Shown here: positions 1 through 7,407 of the stretch, in pieces
Numbering within the stretch: the first letter of the stretch is position 1
How the letters are laid out: each line of letters opens with the position of its first letter
From: Roseitranquillus sp963749675
Lineage (GTDB): Bacteria; Pseudomonadota; Alphaproteobacteria; Rhodobacterales; Rhodobacteraceae
Reading direction: 5' to 3'
NCBI GenBank assembly: GCA_963749675.1
Contig: CAVVNT010000006.1
Span: 1-64,000, forward strand
DNA: 64,000 nucleotides
Made by a program: the position numbers and the translations under genes
Notes under the pieces: model-generated
Told to the model about the DNA's origin: nothing
Database searches by the model: none
Seen by the model: the letters and a program-made list of their open reading frames with translations, nothing else

Positions 1-89
1 TCTCGCGCTTGCGGGACGTCATGTGGTGGAGGACGAAGGCGAGTGAAGGCCGGACACAGGTAGGGGATAGCGTTGCGAAAGGGTTGATC

Positions 90-118
90 TGTCTTCTTTT
101 TTGGTTATCTTGAAGACA
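90..118. promoter_or_regulatory. inverted repeat upstream of parDE, candidate operator
   Basis: TGTCTTC at 90-96 is matched by its reverse complement GAAGACA at 112-118, with a 15-base T-rich spacer. It lies 41 bases before the ParD start. ParD proteins of this kind repress their own operon through palindromes, so an operator role is possible, but only the repeat itself is seen. Bases 1-89 show no gene. Confidence 0.3.
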
Positions 119-158
119 CTGGAGCCGAGAGAAGACGCTGCATGCCCGCACAACCACC

Positions 159-395
159 ATGACCGTCCGCGTCAGCGGTACCCTCAGCGAGTTCGTTGCG
201 ACCAATGTCGGCGAGGGCGGCGCTTACGAGAACGTCAGCGAATACATCCGCGATCTCATCCGCCGCGACAAGGAACGTGCCGAGCGCGAAGCCTTCGATC
301 GCCTGAAGGCCGAATTGAACCGTGCCTTCGCCGCGCCCGAGGAGAGCTACAAGCCCTTGACCGCCGCCGAGGTGATCTCTCGGAACCGGGCCTGA
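159..395 (+). CDS. parD: ParD-like antitoxin of a type II toxin-antitoxin pair
   Basis: This 78-residue protein has the form of a ParD/CC2985-type antitoxin. The N-terminal part (MTVRVSGTLSEFV...) fits the ribbon-helix-helix DNA-binding and dimerisation domain with the usual SEYIRDLIRRD helix at about residues 28-38. The rest is a charged tail that would wrap the toxin. Family knowledge says it neutralises ParE and represses its own operon. The ParE-type gene starts five bases after the stop, the usual antitoxin-first order. The reading frame is intact, unlike the toxin's. Confidence 0.85.
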   Translation: MTVRVSGTLSEFVATNVGEGGAYENVSEYIRDLIRRDKERAEREAFDRLKAELNRAFAAPEESYKPLTAAEVISRNRA

Positions 396-399
396 GCCC

Positions 400-707
400 A
401 TGGCAATCCGGTTCCCGGAGGCGGCCTCAGTCCGCCTCGACGAGATATACCGATACACCCGCGACCGGTGGGGCGAGGCGCAAGCCAATACCTACGTCAA
501 CGGTCTCTTCGCAGCGTTCGAGCAGATCGGCACACGCGGTGTACGTCGAGACCTGTTCCGGCCGAGTTCGGGGTGGAAGGGTACTTCTTCCGCTACGAGC
601 GCCATTTCGTGTACTGGAAACGCCTCTCCAATGGCGACATCGGGATCGTCACCATCCTGCACGAGCGGATGCATCAGATCGAGCGTTTCAAGGATGACTT
701 CGAATAA
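400..707 (+). pseudogene. parE: ParE-family toxin, broken by a frameshift
   Basis: The first frame starts MAIRFPEAASVRLDEIYRYT and matches the N-terminus of RelE/ParE toxins to about residue 48 (FEQIGTRGV). The conserved C-terminal half (RPVPAEFGVEGYFFRYERHF, then NGDIGIVTILHERMHQIERF) continues in another frame to the stop at 707. The switch, at about 540-560, corresponds to one missing base. As written no full toxin is made, leaving an antitoxin without a partner. A single sequencing error would restore a complete toxin of about 102 residues, so the break may not be real. Confidence 0.8.
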
Positions 708-852
708 AGTGTTGATTTTACGTATGAAAGGTCGCCTTCACTTCGCTCTGGGCTTTCCAAGGTGGAGATGGGGTGGATGCCGCTCTCCCCTGACGGCATC
801 GCGATGTGCCAAACTCGTGGTGTCGAAGCACAAGCTGTAGGAGAGGGCATCC

Positions 853-1881
853 ATGGGAGAAGTTACCATTATCGGCGTCGATCTGGCAAAGAACGTGTTC
901 CAGGTCCACGGCGCCGCGGCAGACGGGTCGGTCGTGTTCCGCAAGAAGCTGTCACGGCCGCAGTTCGCGCGGTTCATGGCGGACCAGCCGCCATGTCTCG
1001 TGGCGATGGAGGCTTGCGCCAGTGCGCATCATTGGGCGCGGGAGATGGCGCGACACGGGCATGAGGTCCGGCTGATCGCGCCGCATTACGTCAAGCCGTT
1101 CATCAAGCGGCAGAAGAACGACGCGGCGGATGCAGAAGCGATCGTCGAGGCGGCTCTGCGGCCGACCATGCGCTTCGTCGAACCGAAATCCGCGGACCAG
1201 CAGGCGCGCGCCGTCGCATTCCGCACTCGCGAGCAGCTTGTGAAGCAGCGCACCGAGGCCGTGAACGCGCTGCGCTCACATCTCTACGAGTTCGGCCATG
1301 TCGCCCCCGAGGGCATCGGATACCTGCCGCGCCTCGCGAAGGTCGTCGAAGATCCCGACATCGATTTGCCGGAACTCGCCCGGGACATCTGCCGGATGCT
1401 CCTTGAGCAGATCGCCCACCTGACCGCCCAGATCAATGCCCTGAAAGCGAGGATCGCGGCCATGTCGAACGAAGCGGAAATGCCGCGCCAGCTGCAGACC
1501 ATGCCGGGCGTCGGCCCGATCACCGCGCTCGCGGTCGAGACCTTCGCGCCGCCGATGGAGCAGTTCCGGCGCGGGCGCGACTTCGCCGCCTGGCTCGGCC
1601 TGGTGCCGAGGCAGCATTCCACCGGCGGCAAACAGAAGCTCGGGAAGACCTCGAAGATGGGGCAACGCGACATCCGGCGATTGCTGGTCATCGGGGCGAC
1701 CGCCGTGATCCGCTGGGCCTCGCGTCGCGGGGCAGCCAAGGGGTCGTGGCTGGCGATGATGCTGGAGCGTAAGCCGATCCCGGTCGTGGCGGTCGCGCTG
1801 GCGAACAAGATGGCGCGTGGCATCTGGGCGATGCTGACGCGAGAGGAGGACTATCGTGGCCCGGTGCTGATCGGCGCCTGA
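853..1881 (+). CDS. IS110-family (IS1111-like) transposase
   Basis: Full-length 342-residue transposase of the DEDD type. The N-terminal RuvC-like domain shows Asp10 in GVDLAK, Glu53 in AMEACAS and the KNDAADAEAI motif with Asp90 and Asp93. The C-terminal transposase_20 domain begins near MPGVGPITALAVE at about residue 217. It catalyses site-specific excision and insertion of the element with a bridge-type RNA encoded in a flank. The ATG at 853 follows a GGAGAGGG stretch. IS110 elements lack terminal inverted repeats, so the ends cannot be fixed by eye. Confidence 0.93.
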   Translation: MGEVTIIGVDLAKNVFQVHGAAADGSVVFRKKLSRPQFARFMADQPPCLVAMEACASAHHWAREMARHGHEVRLIAPHYVKPFIKRQKNDAADAEAIVEAALRPTMRFVEPKSADQQARAVAFRTREQLVKQRTEAVNALRSHLYEFGHVAPEGIGYLPRLAKVVEDPDIDLPELARDICRMLLEQIAHLTAQINALKARIAAMSNEAEMPRQLQTMPGVGPITALAVETFAPPMEQFRRGRDFAAWLGLVPRQHSTGGKQKLGKTSKMGQRDIRRLLVIGATAVIRWASRRGAAKGSWLAMMLERKPIPVVAVALANKMARGIWAMLTREEDYRGPVLIGA

Positions 1882-2165
1882 TCCGGCGCTGAATGGGCAA
1901 TCGGGCCACCGAGTTGTGAGGAAGGCATGATCTGCATGGGCACATGATCGACATGATCCGGGTCGGGCAAACCAGAAACCTTCTCCGAGCCTCGAGCTCG
2001 CTGTTGGAGATTTGGACCCGCTCCGCGCATCACCATCCCGGCCAGCGGCGCCATGTCAGCCGCGCGAACAGGCCTGACAAAAGTACCGCACTTGATCACA
2101 TGTCCATAAGATCAGAATTTCCTTGCAAACCGAGCGGCATCCACAAAAGAAGGTTCGACGTCAGG

Positions 2166-2183
2166 CCCGTCCCCTCCGCCACC
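2166..2183 (+). other. tRNA/tmRNA 3'-end-like sequence, possible attachment-site remnant
   Basis: CCCGTCCCCTCCGCCACC has the form of the last T-stem and acceptor bases of a tRNA or tmRNA ending in CCA. No T-loop or remaining cloverleaf fits directly upstream, so it is not a complete RNA gene. It is followed 24 bases later by an intrinsic terminator and then by a tyrosine recombinase. Such recombinases often integrate at the 3' ends of tRNA or tmRNA genes. A leftover attachment site is one reading; chance similarity is the other. Confidence 0.3.
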
Positions 2184-2206
2184 TGCCCTCGCGAAAGCGT
2201 TCTCCC

Positions 2207-2230
2207 GATCCGGCTGCGGCCGGATTTTTC
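2207..2230 (+). terminator. rho-independent terminator
   Basis: ATCCGGC (2208-2214), loop TGCG, and GCCGGAT (2219-2225) make a perfect 7-bp stem followed directly by a run of T. This is a textbook intrinsic terminator for plus-strand transcription. No intact gene precedes it; the tRNA-like 3' end just upstream suggests it once ended a small stable RNA. Confidence 0.75.
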
Positions 2231-2584
2231 CTTTGTTTTCAATGGTATGCGGGAGGTGCCGAGCACTGTCCCGGGTGCCTGTAGGGACTGAAGCGGTCTC
2301 TCGGGGCCGATATTCTCCGGACCTCATGACTGCGCAATTTTGACACAGAACTCGTAGTCCTCTGAACTCTATTCATTTCCGGGCCCACGGCCTGGACGCT
2401 TCGACGCCGGTTGCACTCGGCCAGATGGAACAGAAATCGAACGCTCGCCATTGCGGTCGTTCTCTGCAGTCCGCTCAAATGTCCGGGTCGCGTTGCAGGG
2501 ACGAAGCCGCTCTCGCGGCATTGGCGCTCCTGGCTGCCGTCCGGCCCTGATCTGAGCGCGGCGTTTCTCTGACGGGGCTGACCG

Positions 2585-2617
2585 GTCTGACGATCGGGAC
2601 CTTCCCAATCGTCAGAC
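2585..2617. repeat. hairpin-forming inverted repeat before the integrase
   Basis: GTCTGACGATCGGG (2585-2598) and CCCAATCGTCAGAC (2604-2617) pair over 14 positions with a single mismatch and a five-base loop. It sits 11 bases before the GTG start of the recombinase, so it could be a recombinase binding site, an element end, or a structure affecting translation. Confidence 0.6.
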
Positions 2618-2628
2618 AGGAGGGTCCC

Positions 2629-3305
2629 GTGACGGAGGAAAGAACCACGCCGCTGCGCGAGCGGATGATCGAGGACATGCGCATTCGCGGCCTCGGCGAG
2701 AAGTCCCAGAAGGCACACATCCGGGGGTCAAGGAGTTCGCGAGGTTCCTGAAGCGCTCGCCGGACACCGCGACGCCCGACGATCTCTGCGCCTACCAGCT
2801 GCACATGACGAACGCCGAGGTCGCGGTGCCGACGTTCAACGCCCGCATCGCCGCCCTGCGGTTCTTTTTCGGTGTGACCTGCGGGCGCGAGGAGATGAAG
2901 CGGTACATGCAGTTCCGCACCAAGCCGTGGAAGCTGCCGGTGGTGCTGAGCGTCGAGGAAGTGTCCGAAGTCCTGAAGGCTGCGCCGGGACCCGGGCTGA
3001 AGTACCGCGCCGCGCTCAGCATTTCATATGGCGCCGGTCTCAGGGCGTCCGAGGTCTGCACCCTCAAGATCGGCGACATCGTGCCGGAGGCGCGTCTTCG
3101 ACACGACGACAGCGACCGGATGCTGATCCACGTCGAGCAGGGCAAGGGACGCAAGGACCGCAAGGTGATGCTGTCGCCGGCACTGCTGCAGCTGCTGCGC
3201 GACTACTGGCGCGAGGCGCGGCCCGCAGGCTGGCTCTTTCCCGGCAAGCCGAAGATCAACCCGCTGTCGCCGCGGCAGCTGAACCGGGCCTTCAATTCGG
3301 CCACG
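2629..3305 (+). pseudogene. tyrosine recombinase/integrase, frameshifted and cut by an IS3-type element
   Basis: A GTG at 2629 behind AGGAGG opens VTEERTTPLRERMIEDMRIR, the SAM-like core-binding domain of a phage-type integrase as found beside IS91-like elements. At about 2724 the frame shifts by one base. The second frame (from 2727) carries GRSPDT-like sequence, a CGREEMKRYMQFRT stretch, the catalytic-domain start with ISYGAGLRASEVCTLKIGD (first catalytic Arg), and GKGRKDRKVML. Sequence identity to the family stops at NRAFNSA near 3303, where IS3-type DNA begins. The HxxR and Tyr part is absent, and no matching tail is found elsewhere in the window. Confidence 0.85.
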
Positions 3306-3334
3306 TTTGGAGTGCGCCCCTCTGCTTGGACACG

Positions 3335-4327
3335 TCAGGCAGTTTGTTTTGACCGGGTCGGGGCGTTTCTCTCCTCAAACTGATTTGGGCTCAGGTAGCC
3401 GAGCGCCGAATGCAGCCGTATTGCGTTGTAGACATCGTCGATGAACGCCGGAAGGTCTGCGGCGACGTCCTCGAAGGTCTGATACTCGATGATGTAGACG
3501 GCTTCGACCTTCAGTGTCTTCATGAAGCTCTCGGCCTGCGGATTATCGTACGGATTGCCCCTCCGGCTCATCGACCCGACGAACCCGCATTGCCTCAGAA
3601 TGCGCCGGTGCCGGGATGCAGCGTACTGGGCGCCGCGATCGGTGTGGAAGACGCAACCCGGCAGCGGGCGGCGAGCCCTGATCGCCGCGTTCAGCGCCGC
3701 CGTGGTGAGACGGGTATCGATGTTACGGCTGAGCCCGTAGCCGACGACCTTGCGCGACCAGGCATCCATGATGACGGCGAGGTAGACGAAGCCAGTCGCG
3801 ATGGCGACGTAGGTGATGTCTCCGACCCAGAGCTGGTCCGGGCCGTGGACCTCGAAGGCCCCGGCGAGATTGGGGTAGATTGGGCTGTCGTGACTGCTGT
3901 CGGTCGTGGCGACATAGCGGCGTTTCCGCTTCGGGTTCAGGTCGTTCTCCCGCATGATCCGGCGTACCTTCTTCGCGTTCACCACAAGGCCGCGGTGCCG
4001 CAGCTCGGCAGTGACTCGGCGATAGCCATAGTTCCGGCAGGTCTCGGTGATCGACCGGATCACGGCGACCGCCGGATCTTCGGCGGCGGAAGCGGGAGCT
4101 GCGTAGAAGCTGGAACGAGGCAGGTCCATCAGATCGCACCCCCGTCCGACCGAGATGCCGGCGGGCCGGTGATCACGGACCCAGGCGCGCTTCTCTGCGG
4201 CCGTTCGCGCCGACGAGCCCCCTTTGAGACAACTCGATCTCGAGGGCCTGACGTCCCACCAGCCGCTCGAGCGCCGCGATCCGCGCCTGGTACTCGGGCA
4301 AGAGCTCCTCTTCGACCGCGTCGTCAT
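3335..4327 (-). CDS. IS3-family transposase OrfB (DDE integrase domain)
   Basis: The protein-like part begins near LKGGSSARTAAEKRAWVRDH (about 4230) and runs to the stop; the earlier open frame is not family-like. It contains an HTH_21 segment and an rve-type catalytic domain: DQLWVGDITYVAI (first Asp), CVFHTDRGAQYAA (second Asp) and YDNPQAESFMKTLKVE (Glu). In IS3 elements OrfB is made as an OrfA-OrfB fusion by -1 frameshifting. Here OrfB lies in the +1 frame relative to OrfA, so a one-base change may have broken the coupling. Confidence 0.88.
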   Translation of the reverse strand: MTTRSKRSSCPSTRRGSRRSSGWWDVRPSRSSCLKGGSSARTAAEKRAWVRDHRPAGISVGRGCDLMDLPRSSFYAAPASAAEDPAVAVIRSITETCRNYGYRRVTAELRHRGLVVNAKKVRRIMRENDLNPKRKRRYVATTDSSHDSPIYPNLAGAFEVHGPDQLWVGDITYVAIATGFVYLAVIMDAWSRKVVGYGLSRNIDTRLTTAALNAAIRARRPLPGCVFHTDRGAQYAASRHRRILRQCGFVGSMSRRGNPYDNPQAESFMKTLKVEAVYIIEYQTFEDVAADLPAFIDDVYNAIRLHSALGYLSPNQFEERNAPTRSKQTA

Positions 4328-4484
4328 CGAACTCGCCGCGCTCGTACTTCTCGACCCAGATCGGGATCAGCGTGCGGCACACGTCGTATTTCTGACTGAG
4401 CCCGCGCATCAACTCGCCGTTGAAGTATGCCTCGACGATCTCACGCTTCCTGGCGGTGCTGTGGCGCCGGTGTCTCTTCGTCAT
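4173..4484 (-). CDS. IS3-family transposase OrfA (helix-turn-helix)
   Basis: A small DNA-binding protein starting MTKRHRRHSTARKREIVEAY. It has the transposase_8 helix-turn-helix (LSQKYDVCRTLIPIWVEKYE) followed by a leucine-zipper-like ARIAALERLVGRQALEIEL helix that oligomerises OrfA and OrfAB. The ATG at 4484 is preferred because a perfect AAGGAG lies seven bases upstream. OrfA binds the element ends and limits transposition. It overlaps the start of the OrfB frame, as usual in this family. Confidence 0.88.
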   Translation of the reverse strand: MTKRHRRHSTARKREIVEAYFNGELMRGLSQKYDVCRTLIPIWVEKYERGEFDDDAVEEELLPEYQARIAALERLVGRQALEIELSQRGLVGANGRREARLGP

Positions 4485-4493
4485 GGGGTTCTC

Positions 4494-5996
4494 CTTAGTC
4501 GCCACTGAACATCACGCCGCGGCGCCGGTCGTGGCGTAGTTTGGCCGGGCCTGTTCGATGTTGTTGGCGATTGCTGCCATCAGCGCGGCGAGGATCACGG
4601 CCACAAGAGCCCTCAGATGGGCCAGGATCATGCGGATGTTGTGCCCGCAGCCGCAGAGGACAGCGTGGAGTGCGTCGCCGAGCGTGCCCTTGAGGGCGCA
4701 GCGGGCGAGGCGGCCGTCGGTCTTCATGTGGCCGACCGCCGGTTCGATTGCACTGCGGCGGCGCAGGTCGCGCCGGAGCGCCGGCGTCATGCCGCGGCGC
4801 TGGCCGGAGATGAAGACCTCGGTCGTCTCAACGCCATGACCCCTATAGCCGCGGTCGACGAAGGCTCTCTTCGGTGATGTGTCCGTCAGGATCTCCACCT
4901 GCTCGAGCGCTTCTCGCAAGGTATGGCCATCGTACGGGTTGCCGGTCATCGCGCGCATGCCGACGACGAAGCCCTCCTTGTGCGTGGTCGCCACCGAGAC
5001 CTTGGAGCCGAACTCGTAACGGACGCGCGCCTTGCCCTTGGAGATGCAGTCCACCTCAGGCTCGTGCAGCGCATAGAGCTTCCGCTTGTCCTTCGGCTTC
5101 TGCCGCAGGAGGCGCTCAACGAGGGCGATCTCGCCCTCGATCCGCTCCCGCAGGGCGGTGTCGGTCACGGCGTGCAGCTGCCGCTGGATGTCGCGCAGGA
5201 CCCGGCCGGTGTAGCCTTTCAGCCGCCGCAGCCCCTTGCGCATCCGCTTGAACTGGCGGGCGTGGGCATAGCGACCGACCTGTCCGGCCAGACGCGGCGC
5301 CAGCCGCGCGTAGCTTTGGCGAAGCGACAGGCCCGCCTCCTGGGCAAGCGCCACCAGGCGCCGACGCGCTTTCTCGTAGAGCCGTGTATCGGTTGGATGC
5401 GCGATCGCCTTCTCCATCACCGTCGTGTCCACGATCACCGTCTCCGCGCTCCGCTCGGAAATCACTCCGGCCTCGCGCCCGGCCTCGATCGTCTTGGTCA
5501 GGAGCCACTCGGCACCTTCCTCCCCGATCCGGTTCCGCCACCGCGTCAGCGACGAAGGATCGACAGGAGGACGGTGCTGAAAGAACGTCTCGCCACAGAG
5601 GTGCTGGTAGTACGGGTTCTCCACCCACCGGGCCACGACCGCCTCGTCCGACAGCCGGTAGGCGTGCTGGAGGTAGAGCAGCCCCGCCACCAGCCGTGGA
5701 GAGGTCGCCGGGCGCCCCGTGTGCGACGGGAAGAACCCCGCCCATTCCTCCTCGAAGAACTCCCAGTCGATCAGCCCGGCAAGCTTCACCAGTTCGTGGC
5801 GCAGGTCGATCATGTCCGCCAAGCGCGGGCGCAACAGGTCGTCCTGCTCAGGGGCACGGGATTTGGGCTTCATGCGTCGATCCGAAATTGCAGGGTTCTC
5901 GCCCCAAACCTACCAAACCCTGCGGTTCGAAAATATCAAAAACGTCACGTCATCAAATAAAATCAATGCGTTGGACGTTGATCAGGGCGAACTAAG
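4494..5996 (-). mobile_element. IS5-family insertion sequence, copy 1
   Basis: The ends read inward as CTTAGTCGCCACTGAACA (from 4494) and, on the opposite strand from 5996, CTTAGTTCGCCCTGATCA. These are imperfect inverted repeats of about 18 bases around one transposase gene. No identical flanking target duplication is visible, which fits insertion against neighbouring IS copies and later rearrangement. Confidence 0.65.
4512..5873 (-). CDS. IS5-family transposase, copy 1
   Basis: 453-residue DDE transposase. The N-terminal DUF772 region (LRHELVKLAGLIDWEFFEEE, then TGRPATSPRLVAGLLYLQHA) is followed by the catalytic domain: VIVDTTVMEKAIAHPTD (Asp), RAFVDRGYRGHGVETTEV (Asp) and SAIEPAVGHMKTDGRL (Glu). 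It is complete, with ATG at 5873, and probably active. It is clearly homologous to, but not identical with, the next gene upstream on the same strand (6019-7356). It moves the element by cut and paste. Confidence 0.93.
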   Translation of the reverse strand: MKPKSRAPEQDDLLRPRLADMIDLRHELVKLAGLIDWEFFEEEWAGFFPSHTGRPATSPRLVAGLLYLQHAYRLSDEAVVARWVENPYYQHLCGETFFQHRPPVDPSSLTRWRNRIGEEGAEWLLTKTIEAGREAGVISERSAETVIVDTTVMEKAIAHPTDTRLYEKARRRLVALAQEAGLSLRQSYARLAPRLAGQVGRYAHARQFKRMRKGLRRLKGYTGRVLRDIQRQLHAVTDTALRERIEGEIALVERLLRQKPKDKRKLYALHEPEVDCISKGKARVRYEFGSKVSVATTHKEGFVVGMRAMTGNPYDGHTLREALEQVEILTDTSPKRAFVDRGYRGHGVETTEVFISGQRRGMTPALRRDLRRRSAIEPAVGHMKTDGRLARCALKGTLGDALHAVLCGCGHNIRMILAHLRALVAVILAALMAAIANNIEQARPNYATTGAAA

Positions 5997-7407
5997 TAGT
6001 TCAGCCTGAACAATCCGATCAGACGGTGGCAGCGCCGGCTGCGTGAGCGTTGTCGGGTCTGAATGCGCCGAGAATGGCGGCGATCAGGACGACCAAAAAT
6101 GCCCTGAGGCGGGCGAGGATCTTGCGGATGTTGTGGCCGCAGGCGCAGAGGACGGCGAAGAGCGCGTCGCCGGTCGTTCCCTTGAGCGGGCAGCGCGTCA
6201 GCCGCCCGTCGGTCTTCATGTGGCCGATCTCCGGCTCGATGGCGCTGCGGCGGCGCAGGAGCTTGGCGAGTGCCGGCGTGAGGCCCCTGCGGGTGCCGCT
6301 GATCAGCACGCGGGTGGTCTCGACGCCGTGCCCGCGGTCGCCGCGGTCGACGACGGCGAGGGACGGACGGCGGTCGGTCAGCACCTCGACCTGCTCGAGA
6401 GCCTCGGCGAGGGTGTGGCCGTCGTAGGGGTTGCCCGGCAGCGCCCGCATGCCGACGATGAAGCCTTCGCGGGTGGTGGCGGCGACGCTCACCTTGGTGC
6501 CGAACTCGTAGCGCACCCGCGCCTTGCCCTTCGAGATGCAGTCCACCTCGGGCTCGTGCAGGCTGTAGATCCTGCCCTTGTCCTTCGGCTTCTGGTGCAG
6601 GAGCCGCGAGGTCAGGACCAGCATGTCGAGGATGCGCTCGCGCAGGGGTCCTTGGGGGATGTCCTCGAGCCGGCGGCGCAGGTCGCGCATGACCCGGCCG
6701 GTATAGCCCTTCAGCGTGCGCAGCACCTTGCGCATCCGCCTGAACTGGCGGGCGTGGGCGTACCTTCCGGCCTTCGCCGCCAGCCGCGGCGCCAGGCGCG
6801 CATAGCTCTGACGCAGATCGACCCCGGCCTCGACGGCGAGCGCCACCAGCTTCCGCCGCGCCGTCTCGTAGAGCCGGGCGTCGGTGGGATGAGCGATGTT
6901 CTTTTCCATCACCGTGGTATCGACCGACACCCGCTCCAGGCTCCTGTCCCCGACCGTTCCCGAGGCGCGGCCGGCCTCATTCGTCAGGGAAACGCCCCAC
7001 TGGGGCCTTTCCTCTTCTTCCTCATTCTTGGTCAGCAGCCATTCCACGCCCTCTTCACCGACCCGCTGGCGCCAGCGGGTGAGCGAGGAGGGATCGATCG
7101 GTGGACGGTGCTGGAAGAAGGTCTCGCCGCAGAGGTGCTGGTAGTACGGGTTCTCGACCCACCTTGCGACCACCGCCTCGTCCGACAGCTCGAAGGCGTG
7201 CTGGAGATAGAGCAGCCCCGCCACCAGCCGCGGCGACGTCGCCGGTCGCCCGGTGCCCGACGGGAAGAACCCGGCCCACTCCCGCTCGAAGAACTCCCAC
7301 TCGATCAGCGTCTCGAGCTTTACCAGCTCGTGGCGCATGTCGATCAGGTCGACCAACCGTCGTGGGTGTCGCAGCGAAGGTCCGGAATGGGTTTCGGGTT
7401 AAGTAAA
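5997..7407 (-). mobile_element. IS5-family insertion sequence, copy 2 (5' end interrupted)
   Basis: A second element of the same subgroup and orientation starts directly after copy 1; the CTAAG at 5992-5996 is shared between their ends, and CTGAACAATC near 6007 resembles the copy 1 end. Its other end cannot be found: 51 bases upstream of the transposase start a third IS is inserted at 7408, and the expected inverted repeat is not seen beyond that element either. Confidence 0.55.
6019..7356 (-). CDS. IS5-family transposase, copy 2
   Basis: 445-residue homologue of the copy 1 transposase. DDE residues are visible in SVDTTVMEKNIAHPTDARL (Asp), LAVVDRGDRGHGVETTRV (Asp) and SAIEPEIGHMKTDGRL (Glu). 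About 30 residues differ in length and sequence between WLLTK and the first Asp motif. The only start in frame is TTG at 7356; homologous residues continue a little further upstream (HPRRLVDLIDMRHEL) without an ATG, so the N-terminus is probably truncated or altered. Activity is doubtful. Confidence 0.85.
   Translation of the reverse strand: MVDLIDMRHELVKLETLIEWEFFEREWAGFFPSGTGRPATSPRLVAGLLYLQHAFELSDEAVVARWVENPYYQHLCGETFFQHRPPIDPSSLTRWRQRVGEEGVEWLLTKNEEEEERPQWGVSLTNEAGRASGTVGDRSLERVSVDTTVMEKNIAHPTDARLYETARRKLVALAVEAGVDLRQSYARLAPRLAAKAGRYAHARQFRRMRKVLRTLKGYTGRVMRDLRRRLEDIPQGPLRERILDMLVLTSRLLHQKPKDKGRIYSLHEPEVDCISKGKARVRYEFGTKVSVAATTREGFIVGMRALPGNPYDGHTLAEALEQVEVLTDRRPSLAVVDRGDRGHGVETTRVLISGTRRGLTPALAKLLRRRSAIEPEIGHMKTDGRLTRCPLKGTTGDALFAVLCACGHNIRKILARLRAFLVVLIAAILGAFRPDNAHAAGAATV

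Larger units (their letters stand above)
1882..2628. other. intergenic stretch between IS110 element and integrase
   Basis: No convincing gene is seen in these 747 bases. The first 100-200 bases are probably the IS110 3' flank, where such elements carry non-coding RNA. Further on are a tRNA-like 3' end (2166-2183), a clear intrinsic terminator (2207-2230) and a hairpin just before the integrase start (2585-2617). The rest shows no codon bias or motif that I recognise. Confidence 0.5.
3306..4493 (-). mobile_element. IS3-family insertion sequence inside the integrase gene
   Basis: The element lies between the integrase break near 3305 and the next insertion sequence at about 4494. It holds orfA and orfB on the minus strand. 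Its upstream end is cut just beyond the orfA ribosome binding site by the IS5-type element, so only one end can be whole. Exact inverted repeats were not identified by eye. Confidence 0.7.
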
